From: Puniceicoccaceae bacterium
Lineage (GTDB): Bacteria > Verrucomicrobiota > Verrucomicrobiia > Opitutales > Coraliomargaritaceae
DNA length: 37,050 nt
Assembly: GCA_002729725.1 (NCBI GenBank)
Contig: PBYS01000090.1
Location: 1 to 37,050 of the forward strand
Direction: 5' to 3'
In this document: piece after piece, positions 1-8,139 of the stretch
How positions within the stretch are numbered: position 1 is the first letter of the stretch
How the letters are laid out: every line of letters begins with the position of its first letter
Position numbers and translations under genes: made by a program
Notes under the pieces: model-generated
Seen by the model: only the letters and a program-made list of their open reading frames with translations
What the model was told of the DNA's origin: nothing
The model's database searches: none

Positions 1-486
1 AGCGTGGCCAAGCAAAAGAAGCCTGGAGCGAAGAAGTTCCGCAAAGCGATCGGCCAACAGTTGAACTATCTCAAGCGTAACTTGGGGCATATCGAGAAGA
101 TGACTAGTTCGCAGCCCGGTCTGCTCAGTTCGCTGAAACGATATGGAAACATCCGACTCAGTGGAAAGCCATTGGGAGGTCCGAAGAAACAAACCACCCA
201 GAATGCTGCGCAGTTGAAGGCCGAAAAAGTACAACAACGCCAAGACGAATGTGACCGAATCCCAGTCGAAGGTAAGTTTGGCAACTGCAAGCGCAAAGGC
301 TCACTTGGACGCATCATGGCAAAACTCGCACACACCAGCGAAAGTGTCATCCATGTCGGGATCATAGTCTTGAACCTTGGGAAGCGACTCCGGACGGTTC
401 TTTTTTGGCTCTATCAAGAATTGCTCGCATGCCAACGCCGCGCACTGGCCTTCTTTGTTGTGTCTTTACTGCCTTCGATGGCATGA
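1..486 (+). CDS. IS5-like transposase, C-terminal part (5' end outside window)
   Basis: This is the carboxy-terminal part of a DDE transposase of the IS5 type. The reading frame is open to the left window edge, so the first visible start (GTG at 4) is probably internal. The fragment has the family blocks RKAIGQQLNYLKRNLGHI near residues 13-30, RLSGKPLGGPKK near 51-62, and RIPVEGKFG near 85-93. The glutamate in VEGKFG (residue 89 counted from the GTG) fits the third catalytic acid of the DDE triad. RIMAKLAHTSESVIHVGIIVLNLGKRLRTVLFWLY is typical of the end of these proteins. Beyond 486 the frame stops, but transposase-like tail peptides seem to continue in other frames to about 589, so the 3' end may also be frameshifted. 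The activity of the element cannot be judged from a fragment. Confidence 0.8.
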   Translation, partial: SVAKQKKPGAKKFRKAIGQQLNYLKRNLGHIEKMTSSQPGLLSSLKRYGNIRLSGKPLGGPKKQTTQNAAQLKAEKVQQRQDECDRIPVEGKFGNCKRKGSLGRIMAKLAHTSESVIHVGIIVLNLGKRLRTVLFWLYQELLACQRRALAFFVVSLLPSMA

Positions 487-610
487 GGGGGCAGCCCCGA
501 GTTCTATCGCGGCGCTTAAAAATATCAAAAGATTTTTGAACGAGGCAGCCCGATTGGGAGCTGTGACTTTTTCAGGAAGCCCTATGTAACACCTACTTTG
601 ATCGCATCGG
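487..610. mobile_element. Probable right end of the IS element
   Basis: This stretch lies between the transposase stop and the GH2 gene. A short open frame ending at 589 reads as a plausible frameshifted transposase tail (KRFLNEAARLGAVTFSGSPM). The left end of the element is outside the window, so the terminal inverted repeat cannot be matched and the exact boundary is unknown. I see no promoter for the following gene that I would defend. Confidence 0.35.
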
Positions 611-3016
611 ATGCTTCAAAAAACAATTACCGAACTTGAGTTTACGCGACACGACCTCGGCGGGCCTTGGGAATGTTGGCGTTCCGCTAAATATACCAAT
701 CACTTTAACTTACCCTGGACGCGAGTGGTCTTGCCACATTGCTGGAATGCCAGTGATGCGGTCGATCCTGATCTTCCTTACTACGAGGGGGCGGGGTGGT
801 ATCGCACGCAGCTAGAGATTGACTCTCCCTATGATGATGGTCGAGTCTGCCTTCACTTTGAGGGCACGGGGCAACGTGCGCAGGTCTATATTCACACCAG
901 CGAAGTTGGGAGTCACAGTGGCGGTTACGACGAGTGGACGCTAGATATTACCGAAGCGTGCGCAGCTTATCATGCGCAGTATGGCGAAGGTCCTGTGCCA
1001 CTCGCGATACGTTGTGATAATGCACGCGATTTAGAGACGATCCCTTCCGATGTTAGCGATTTTAATCTTTATGGCGGCATCTACCGCGCCATGCATTTGG
1101 TCTATCGACCCGCGATTGACTGGGGCGACGTCCGCTTGGAACCTCGACTGCAGAATGCAAGCGCCGAGTTGAGCATTCATGCCGAGCTCTCTAGCTACCT
1201 GGCCGATGTGGAGGTCGAACTGAAGCTCCAGCTTCTAAATGCGCAGGGAGAAGAAGTCGCACAGTCTGAGTTGAGCCTGGCATGCTGGCAGGGGGAACGC
1301 TCACTGCTCACATGGCAGATAGATGCCCCTGAGCAGTGGCATCCTGCGCATCCTGCACTCTACGAAGTGCACTTGCAATTGAGTACCGCGGCGGGACAAA
1401 GCGAGCGCCGCCTGAAGACTGCCTTTCGTCACTTTGAATTTGTGTCGCATGGTCCCTTTATGCTGAACGGCGAGCGCCTGCTCTTACGAGGCACGCACCG
1501 CCATGAAGACCACGCGGGCGTGGCGCAAGCCATGACGGAAGCGCAGATTCGCGAAGAATTTCGTTTGATGAAAGAGATGGGGGTGAACTTTATTCGCCTC
1601 GGTCACTATCAACAATCGGAGCTGGTGCTGCAGCTTTGCGATGAACTTGGCATTCTGGTTTGGGAGGAAATTCCCTGGTGCCGAGGCGGCTTGGGCTCTG
1701 AGAGTTATCGTGAAATGTGCCGCCGCATGCTGCGTAATATGATAAGTCAGCACCGTAATCATCCATCTGTAATCATCTGGGGCTTGGGCAATGAAAATGA
1801 CTGGCCGGCCGACTTTGAAGCATTCGACCAAGATGCGATTCGTGACTTTATGCGCGAGCTTCATGAGCTCTCTCATCACTTGGATCCTGCGCGTAAAACC
1901 GCGATCCGGCGTTGCGCTTTTTGCGCTGACATTGTCGACGTATATTCGCCCAGTATCTGGGCTGGTTGGTATCGCGGTCTCTATACTGAGTATAAAAAAG
2001 CCGCACTCAGCGCGATTCAAGAACATCAGCATGTGTTACATGTCGAGTGGGGGGGAGATAGCCATGCTGGCCGCCATACCGAGGATAGTGCCCAAGGACT
2101 GGAAGAGATTCAAGCTGGGCAGGGCGCGGATGAGCAAGATGGTGACTACTTCCTTGAAGGTGGACAGGCCCGAGCGAGTAAAGATACCGATTGGACCGAA
2201 ACCTACTTTTGTGACCTCGTGGATTGGCATCTAAAAGAGCAGGAAACCATGCCCGAACTCACTGGTGCCGCGCAGTGGCCGTTTAAGGATTTTTCCACGC
2301 CCGTGCGCCCTGAGAACCCTGTCCCTTACATGAACCAGAAGGGCGTGTTGGAGCGCGATATGACCCCCAAGGAGGGCTACTATGTCTTTCAAAGTTACTG
2401 GGCGACGAAGCCCATGGTGCATATTTATGGTCACTCATGGCCGATCCGCTGGGGGCAGCTAGACGAGCGCAAATACATCAAGGTGTATTCCAACTGTCCA
2501 GAAGTTGAACTCTTCCTTAATGGAGTCAGTCAGGGGCGTCGTCTGCGTGATAGCCAAAATTTTCCTGCTGCCAATTTGCGTTGGGGCGTTGACCTACCGG
2601 CAGGTCGCTACACTTTAAAGGCGATCGGCTATGCTGTCGACGGTACTGTCGAAGACGAGCTCACGCAATCGTATCAGATCGAGTCCTGGGGAGCTCCTGC
2701 ATCCATTCGTATTGATCAGGTGAATACTGAGGATGGCCTTTCCACCGTGCACTGTCAGTTGGTAGACGAGCAGGGCATACCATGCCTTGATGCCAAAGAT
2801 TTCTACCGCTTCTCGCTTGCAGGAAGCGGTCGGCTGATTGACAACCAAGGCACTGCTCGAGCCAGTCGCCGTGTGGGTGCCTGTAATGGACGTGCGCAGA
2901 TCACCGTTGATCTGAATCAGCAACAGAACGTGCTCGGCATCCTCGTGGACAGACTGGAGCCTTGCTTTGTGAATCTGTCCGTATGCAGTGAAAAAACAAT
3001 ACGCTTCGGTGAATGA
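611..3016 (+). CDS. GH2-family glycosidase (beta-galactosidase/beta-glucuronidase type)
   Basis: This 801-residue protein has the standard GH2 order: a sugar-binding jelly-roll domain at the N terminus (LPHCWNASDAVDPDLPYYEGAGWYRTQLEI), an immunoglobulin-like middle domain, and a TIM barrel from about residue 285. The barrel carries the family block RGTHRHEDHAGVAQAMTEAQIREEF. The acid/base glutamate should be E395 in GLGNEND, and the likely nucleophile is E479 in HVEWGGD. A C-terminal domain follows from about residue 620. No signal peptide is visible, so the enzyme probably acts in the cytoplasm on imported oligosaccharides. The substrate (galactoside, glucuronide or other) cannot be told from the sequence. 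The gene is intact, unlike many of its downstream neighbours. The ATG at 611 has no clear ribosome binding site before it. Confidence 0.9.
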   Translation: MLQKTITELEFTRHDLGGPWECWRSAKYTNHFNLPWTRVVLPHCWNASDAVDPDLPYYEGAGWYRTQLEIDSPYDDGRVCLHFEGTGQRAQVYIHTSEVGSHSGGYDEWTLDITEACAAYHAQYGEGPVPLAIRCDNARDLETIPSDVSDFNLYGGIYRAMHLVYRPAIDWGDVRLEPRLQNASAELSIHAELSSYLADVEVELKLQLLNAQGEEVAQSELSLACWQGERSLLTWQIDAPEQWHPAHPALYEVHLQLSTAAGQSERRLKTAFRHFEFVSHGPFMLNGERLLLRGTHRHEDHAGVAQAMTEAQIREEFRLMKEMGVNFIRLGHYQQSELVLQLCDELGILVWEEIPWCRGGLGSESYREMCRRMLRNMISQHRNHPSVIIWGLGNENDWPADFEAFDQDAIRDFMRELHELSHHLDPARKTAIRRCAFCADIVDVYSPSIWAGWYRGLYTEYKKAALSAIQEHQHVLHVEWGGDSHAGRHTEDSAQGLEEIQAGQGADEQDGDYFLEGGQARASKDTDWTETYFCDLVDWHLKEQETMPELTGAAQWPFKDFSTPVRPENPVPYMNQKGVLERDMTPKEGYYVFQSYWATKPMVHIYGHSWPIRWGQLDERKYIKVYSNCPEVELFLNGVSQGRRLRDSQNFPAANLRWGVDLPAGRYTLKAIGYAVDGTVEDELTQSYQIESWGAPASIRIDQVNTEDGLSTVHCQLVDEQGIPCLDAKDFYRFSLAGSGRLIDNQGTARASRRVGACNGRAQITVDLNQQQNVLGILVDRLEPCFVNLSVCSEKTIRFGE

Positions 3017-3075
3017 CTTTCCATAGTGAATGCGGCTTGCAGTAGTCAATGAGGGCTTGTAAATATTTGACCTGG

Positions 3076-3104
3076 TTGAGTGCTTTTATACTGTTGAATA
3101 CTTT
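3076..3104 (+). promoter_or_regulatory. Possible sigma70-type promoter before a PEP-CTERM gene
   Basis: TTGAGT (3076-3081) and TACTTT (3099-3104) are 17 bp apart, 30 bp before the ATG at 3134. Each hexamer matches only part of the consensus, so this is a weak prediction. Confidence 0.25.
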
Positions 3105-3133
3105 GAAGCTCATTTTTAGTTTATTACCCACCT

Positions 3134-3946
3134 ATGAAATCCTTACACTTAGCCACATTTACACTCGCTCCCTTCGTTCTTACTATCAGCGCTCAGGCGC
3201 AAGTCTTCTTGGTCGACTTCAACAACACCGCCGACGGCAACGGCTATCCTGGCGGGGGCAGCACTTGGAATGCTTATGCAACTCCTTCAGAGGTCAATGG
3301 CTCTGTGATTCAGGCTACCAATGGTTCCACCGCATCGGGCATTACGCTTGATTATACAGATGGGACGATGAGAGATTCGAGCAACGGTAACTCCAATACC
3401 TTTGATAATACGGATGGGGGCCCCGCTTGGGTGACGACGGATGGTTCTTTCGGCAATACTGCTGCCGCAGCGGACTATTTCTTTACCGATAATGGTTCGG
3501 ATGCGGACTTCACAGTCACTTTTGGAAATCTCGCTGTCGGTGAGGAAGTAAATTTAGACCTATGGATGTCACGCGTCGGGAGCACCAGCAGTTACGGTCA
3601 TTACACTTATTCACTCGATGGGGGCGTCAATTGGAATGGTTTCACCGTTTTAGAAAAAGATGGCAGCGCCTCTACAGATACCCGCTGGCTTGCCAGTGAT
3701 ACGCAGGCGACGACCTTTCGCGCGGAGACCGACGGCAACGACAATGCCCGCTATATGAACATCAGCGGTATCATCATTGGTGCTGTGGGCACTCTCGATG
3801 TGAAAGTGGATGACACAAGCTCCAGTAACTGGACTGGACTCGCTGCTATGCGACTGACTGTCATTCCCGAGCCCGCCAGTTTTGCTATGCTGCTCGGGGG
3901 CTTAGCTTTGGCCAGCAGAGTGTTACGCCGGCGTGCGCATGCTTAA
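3134..3946 (+). CDS. PEP-CTERM secreted protein
   Basis: This 270-residue protein has an N-terminal signal peptide (hydrophobic stretch about residues 5-22, ending SAQAQ). Its C terminus has a PEP-CTERM sorting signal: IPEPASFAMLLGGLALA, then the basic tail SRVLRRRAHA. In this class an exosortase removes the C-terminal anchor after export, leaving the protein at the surface or in extracellular polymer. The body is acidic and rich in G, N, D, S and T, with beta-strand-like repeats typical of a jelly-roll or adhesion domain. No catalytic motif is seen. It lies 117 bp after the GH2 gene and 49 bp before a sulfatase gene. No exosortase gene is in the window. Confidence 0.88.
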   Translation: MKSLHLATFTLAPFVLTISAQAQVFLVDFNNTADGNGYPGGGSTWNAYATPSEVNGSVIQATNGSTASGITLDYTDGTMRDSSNGNSNTFDNTDGGPAWVTTDGSFGNTAAAADYFFTDNGSDADFTVTFGNLAVGEEVNLDLWMSRVGSTSSYGHYTYSLDGGVNWNGFTVLEKDGSASTDTRWLASDTQATTFRAETDGNDNARYMNISGIIIGAVGTLDVKVDDTSSSNWTGLAAMRLTVIPEPASFAMLLGGLALASRVLRRRAHA

Positions 3947-3951
3947 TGAGC

Positions 3952-3984
3952 GCTGAGTGAGTGCTGAGTGAGTGCTGAGTGAGA
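3952..3984 (+). repeat. Three tandem 11-bp repeats
   Basis: The unit GCTGAGTGAGT occurs three times in a row, the last copy with one change (GAGA at its end). The array sits between the PEP-CTERM stop and the sulfatase start. A GTG at 3972 inside the array is in frame with the sulfatase gene, but the residues it would add (LSETAAF) are just translated repeat and spacer. Confidence 0.85.
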
Positions 3985-3995
3985 CAGCTGCTTTT

Positions 3996-5342
3996 ATGAA
4001 TATCATTGTGTTTTTTACGGACCAGCAACGCTGGGATACACTGGGAGTCCATGGTAGCACTCTGGGCTTAACTCCAAATTTAGATCGCTTTGCTCGCCAA
4101 GGGACTTTTTTCCGCGAGGCAGTCACGCCACAGCCCGTGTGCGGTCCCGCTCGGAGCTGTTTGCAAACGGGGCAATATGCGACCACGACTGGAGTTTGGA
4201 GGAATGGCTTTGGCTTGAGTGAAGAGAGCCCAAAACTCGCTGAGTGTTTCAATGCCGCCGGCTATCGGACCGGGTATATTGGGAAGTGGCATCTGTCTGA
4301 GGGCACGGGCCCTGGACCAGTTCCGGCTGCGAATCGGGGAGGTTATCAAGACTGGTTGGGGGCGAACTGTGTGGAACTCACCAGTGGTCCGTATTCCCCT
4401 CGGCTTTGGGATGAGGATGAGCAAGAGCAGCCGCTCAACGGTTACCGTAGCGATGCCATGGTAGATGCTGCGATTCGTTACATCGATCAACGCAGTCAAG
4501 AGCCAGAGCAGCCCTTCATGCTATGGCTTTCGCTCTTAGAGCCGCATCATCAAAATACCGATGATTCATACCCTGCACCACACGGCCACGAGCGCGATCA
4601 TCTGGCGGCGCCACTGCCGCCCGACCTTCAGTCGCTGGGTGGCTCGGCCGCCAAAGATTGGGCGGGCTACTGCGCAATGATTCAACGTATCGATCAAGGC
4701 TTGGGACGTTTGAACGATGCACTGGAATCCACGGGACTGAGTGAGGATACCATGCTTGTCTTTATCAGTGACCACGGCTGTCATTTTAAGACACGTAATT
4801 CGGAATACAAACGTTCTCCACATGACGTCAGTTTGCGCGTGCCTATGGTTTTTTGGGGCCAGCAGTGGAATGGCGGAGGGGAACATGCCTGTGCTGCGAG
4901 TTTAGTTGATTTAGCGCCGACGCTCTTGGAGGCCGCGGGCTTGGAAGTTCCCCCTACGATGCAAGGGCAATCGCTACTACCAGTGCGGCAGGGCTTAGCT
5001 GCCGCAAGGCCCCGTGCGAGTTATAGTCAGTTTGGCGATATTGGCATGGCACCCGGTCGTTGCCTGCGCACATCGCGCTGGAAATATGCAGTCACAGCGG
5101 CAGATGAATATCGCAGCCAAGCTACGGCGCCCGTGTATCATGAAACGCACTTGTATGACTTACAGACCGATCCTTATGAATTGGTGAACCTCGTGGAGCT
5201 CGAAAGCCATCGTTCTGTCTGCGATGACTTTCGCGAAATGCTGCTGGAGCGCATGCAATGCGTCGGTGAACCTAGTGCCGAAATCCTGTCCCCTTCAAAC
5301 TTACGACCAGCGAGGCAGCGCACGATCGATTATCCCGCTTAA
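3996..5342 (+). CDS. S1-family sulfatase, no signal peptide
   Basis: This is a sulfatase of 448 residues from the ATG at 3996. An in-frame GTG at 3972 is less likely because it lies inside a tandem repeat and the conserved first strand (NIIVFFTDQQRWD) starts right after the ATG. The active-site motif is C49-G-P-A-R53, the C-x-P-x-R signature whose cysteine becomes formylglycine. Metal ligands are expected in FFTDQQ near residue 9 and in the later SDHG block. KWHL and the RVPMVFWG block are also typical of the family. The enzyme hydrolyses sulfate esters, most likely from sugars. It has no secretion signal, so it probably acts in the cytoplasm and needs a sulfatase-maturing enzyme encoded elsewhere. 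It is the only intact sulfatase gene in the window. Confidence 0.92.
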   Translation: MNIIVFFTDQQRWDTLGVHGSTLGLTPNLDRFARQGTFFREAVTPQPVCGPARSCLQTGQYATTTGVWRNGFGLSEESPKLAECFNAAGYRTGYIGKWHLSEGTGPGPVPAANRGGYQDWLGANCVELTSGPYSPRLWDEDEQEQPLNGYRSDAMVDAAIRYIDQRSQEPEQPFMLWLSLLEPHHQNTDDSYPAPHGHERDHLAAPLPPDLQSLGGSAAKDWAGYCAMIQRIDQGLGRLNDALESTGLSEDTMLVFISDHGCHFKTRNSEYKRSPHDVSLRVPMVFWGQQWNGGGEHACAASLVDLAPTLLEAAGLEVPPTMQGQSLLPVRQGLAAARPRASYSQFGDIGMAPGRCLRTSRWKYAVTAADEYRSQATAPVYHETHLYDLQTDPYELVNLVELESHRSVCDDFREMLLERMQCVGEPSAEILSPSNLRPARQRTIDYPA

Positions 5343-5357
5343 GGCCAGGTCTGATAC

Positions 5358-5397
5358 AAAAAAACTCTCCTACCAAGTGCGGTAGGAGAGTTTTTTT
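5358..5397. terminator. Strong bidirectional intrinsic terminator
   Basis: A perfect 10-bp stem (CTCTCCTACC / GGTAGGAGAG) with a 6-nt loop is flanked by seven A on the left and seven T on the right, so it can stop transcription from both sides. It serves the + strand sulfatase gene and the converging minus-strand beta-helix gene. Confidence 0.93.
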
Positions 5398-5418
5398 GTG
5401 TCATTCGGTTTGTGCCGA

Positions 5419-7206
5419 TTAGTGGATCGCTTCGAGTCGAACGTTGTCGATATAGAGCGGTCCAGCCATGGAACCGTTGGCGCGAATGTAGAATCCTGCT
5501 AAGTTCGCAAACTCCTCTTCACTGACTTTGAGCTCGGTGAGAGGAATGCTGATTTCTTGCCAATCGGTATTGGAGCCATTGAGTGTGCCCGGCAGTGGGA
5601 TCTCTTTTGTCTTGGGAGCTTCAGCCATGGTGAGGGCGCGCAGCTCAAGTCCTGTTAGGTTCGCGTTACCGGTGCGGATCGACATCTTGAGTGCCCAATT
5701 TGCTTTTTGGAAATTAGCAAACTTGATCGTCGCAGAATCGCGTTTGGTGCGATAGGTCGCACCGCCGCCTTTACTGCCATTGGTGCTAACTTCGAGGGCG
5801 TTGGATCCATTGATGCCCTTGCCCTTCGCGAGCTTCATTTTCGCGTTTTTCCAGTCGCTCAAATACCAGCCGCTTGGATTCTTTTCACTAAAGACGTTCA
5901 ATGGTTTGGTGTCCAGTAGGCGACCTTCTTTCTCCATGCGTGGTTGGTAAGGGCGCACTTCAGCGAGCAGCACTTGTGCGTCGCGCATATCTTTTTGTTA
6001 GCCTACGCCGTCGGCAATCAGGCCTTCGCCATTGAGTGGGCGAATGACAGTGTCGCTCACTGTGTAGTTCGGAGCAGGCAGTGTTTTACCCTCGGGGAGT
6101 TCGACCAGCGAATTTTTTACGCTGATATTCATGTTGGCTATCTGTTCTGGAGTGACCTTCCAGTCGTTGAGAGCAAGTGGTTTGGAAGAATCGACGAAGC
6201 TGGAATTGTGAATGCGGATCTTACCCTTAGTCCATAGGCCAACGTAGTCGGAATTGCCGCCGCGTTTGACCGGATCGCCAGAGACGCAGTTCCAGAGTAG
6301 GGCGCCTGGTGCGCCGCTCCAGAAGCGGTAGTTCTTTTTGTTGTCCTTCGCGATGCAGCCAATGAGCAGAGGATTGGCCGACTTGTCATCCCAGCCACCA
6401 TCGGTATTGCCATAGGCTTCACAGCGAATATATGTTAGATTATAGGCGGTGCCTTCGGCGCAGAAGCCATCACCGTTCCAGTAGCTGTCTCCGTTGATAT
6501 GCCAGTTATTGCTAGCTACACAGTCGATGAAGGTGATATCATGGTCATAGACGTTGGTGCCTTTCGCGCCACCGATCACGTTGAAACTCATTGGGAAGGC
6601 TTCCACATACCATTCTTTGCCACCCGCGTCGGCAGTGCAGTTGATGACTTGGATGTCGTAGCAGCCATCGCGAAAGCGGAAGCCGCGCTTGGTGTAGTAT
6701 TTTACGTCGCAGTCACGAATTTCGATGTCGTGCGAGCCGATTTCCGGCTTGGCTGCCATGGCGCCGCCGCGGAAAACAAAGGCGTCGCGAGTTTCCTGAA
6801 CATCTACGTCCACAATTTTACCTTCCGACACGCGGCCAGGCGTGCGAGTTTCAAAAACGCTGCGGACTTTATGTACTTCGAAATTCTCAAATACCCAGCC
6901 CTTGGACTCGGATGCCAGTTGAATTAAAGTGAAACCACTGGCTTTATCCTCTTTTTCCCAGTCGCCGGTAAAGACGGGGCGTTTGCTGTTGCGATTAACA
7001 CCTTTCAAGGTGATCGGGTTGGCCGCAGAGGCTGAAGCCGCTCAATTGCATGCCACGGGCTTCGTATTCGCCACCGCCGAGGAAAAGCGTGTCGCGCCGG
7101 GTTGAAGTTGTTGCCAAGCTTGTTCCAAGCTGTTTTCGGCGGCTGCGTAGGAAAGTGCATTTTCCCAGTTTTGGCCGTTTTTTTCGCCAGCCCCTTGTGG
7201 GAGCAT
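5419..7206 (-). pseudogene. Parallel beta-helix lyase-like gene, two frameshifts and a stop
   Basis: Read from the ATG at 7206 the product starts MLPQGAGEKNGQNWENALSY and reaches QQLQPG near 7100. It must then change frame to give DTLFLGGGEYEARGMQLSGF, and change back near 7035 to give SASAANPITLKG. From there a long beta-helix stretch runs to GLIADGVG. An in-frame TAA at 5998-6000 then interrupts it, and the same frame continues (QKDMRDAQVLL) into a C-terminal carbohydrate-binding-like domain ending at 5419. The order is that of secreted lyases or glycosidases with a right-handed parallel beta helix (PGDT, NPITLKG, repeated IxNC/IxDC turns). A signal peptide is missing: the ATG lies 2 bp after the stop of the upstream prepilin-like gene, which could mark a deletion. 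The ancestral substrate cannot be named. Confidence 0.75.
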
Positions 7207-7208
7207 AG

Positions 7209-7961
7209 TTAGGGTTGCATTGCCACCCAGAAGTCTTCGTGGGCGTCCTTGGGGGTAATGTCCTCCATGGCTACCCGGCCGATGGAACCATCGTAGTAAA
7301 CCACAGTGGCCTTGCCTTTGTAGCGGTAGGCGATGGCCATTTTACCATAAGGGCCTTTTTCTTCGCTGATGTAGAGCGTGGCGCGATTACTGGCAACTTG
7401 GTAGTCGACTGCGTCCGCGAAGGCCATCGCCTTGCTAGGATTGCGAACATTATGGATCGTGGGCGCATTCTCATGCACAGATTGGGCATTGCCGTGGTGC
7501 GAAGTATTATTGGGGCCAGTGGTGTTGAGCCCGATTGATGATTTGCCGTAAGTCGAGCGTGCGGCATCGGGATCTCCAGTTCGCGCAGCGTGTAGGTATT
7601 CGTGTGATTTCCAGCCAGGTTCAGGGGCATCAAGAAACTGCGTGAAGGGCTTGTAAGTGACCCAGTGCGAGTTGGAGTCGATTTTCCAGCGCCCATCCTC
7701 AAATACAGGTTGTTTAGATGTTAGATAGACTCCACGATTATCTTGAGCATACATTTGGTTCGCTGTTTGTAAGTTGCGCAAGTTGTTTGCTGTCGTTGAA
7801 ATGTAGACATGGGTGCGAACGCTTGATATGGCAGGCGTCAGAATCGCGGCGAGCACTGCAATAATCGCAATCACGACTAGGAGCTCTATCAAAGAGAATG
7901 CTTGTTGGCGGTTGTTGTGAGAGGCTACTGCGATAGGGGTCGGGCCTTGGTTCTTCTTCAT
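7209..7961 (-). CDS. Prepilin-like protein with N-terminal methylation motif
   Basis: This 250-residue protein carries a type IV prepilin/pseudopilin signature (FSLIELLVVIAIIAVLAAILTPAI, from about residue 22) after a 21-residue leader. The residue before the cleavage site is alanine instead of the usual glycine. The glutamate five residues after the site is present. The remainder is a globular domain of the kind found in many paralogues in Verrucomicrobiota and Lentisphaerae genomes, often next to sulfatase and lyase genes. Its role is unproven; surface display or a type II secretion-like system are the usual guesses. It lies directly upstream of the broken beta-helix gene, probably in one transcript. 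Confidence 0.85.
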   Translation of the reverse strand: MKKNQGPTPIAVASHNNRQQAFSLIELLVVIAIIAVLAAILTPAISSVRTHVYISTTANNLRNLQTANQMYAQDNRGVYLTSKQPVFEDGRWKIDSNSHWVTYKPFTQFLDAPEPGWKSHEYLHAARTGDPDAARSTYGKSSIGLNTTGPNNTSHHGNAQSVHENAPTIHNVRNPSKAMAFADAVDYQVASNRATLYISEEKGPYGKMAIAYRYKGKATVVYYDGSIGRVAMEDITPKDAHEDFWVAMQP

Positions 7962-8075
7962 GACCTAGCTTTATTGGGGGGTGAACTTTGGGGGAGTGTG
8001 CGCTGTTGGGAGTAAAACGCTACTAATCGCGCATGAAGAAATTAAACCTATGAGCGAGGCAGTTGAAATATTGGC

Positions 8076-8097
8076 GCCATTGAATCTATTCAATGGC
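8076..8097. promoter_or_regulatory. Inverted repeat upstream of sulfatase pseudogene 1
   Basis: A perfect 9-bp inverted repeat (GCCATTGAA / TTCAATGGC) has a 4-nt centre, TCTA. It lies in the 178-bp gap between the divergent prepilin-like gene and the first sulfatase pseudogene. It could be an operator or a leader hairpin. Confidence 0.35.
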
Positions 8098-8139
8098 CGA
8101 GCTTGTTAAATAGGTTCAGCTGATTTCCTCTCAACATTT

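Noticed and set aside
1484..2434. Antisense open frames within the GH2 gene
   Set aside because: They have no domain similarity and no start context, and lie opposite conserved GH2 sequence.
3972..3995. GTG at 3972 as the start of the intact sulfatase
   Set aside because: It lies in a tandem repeat, adds only translated repeat sequence, and gives no signal peptide.
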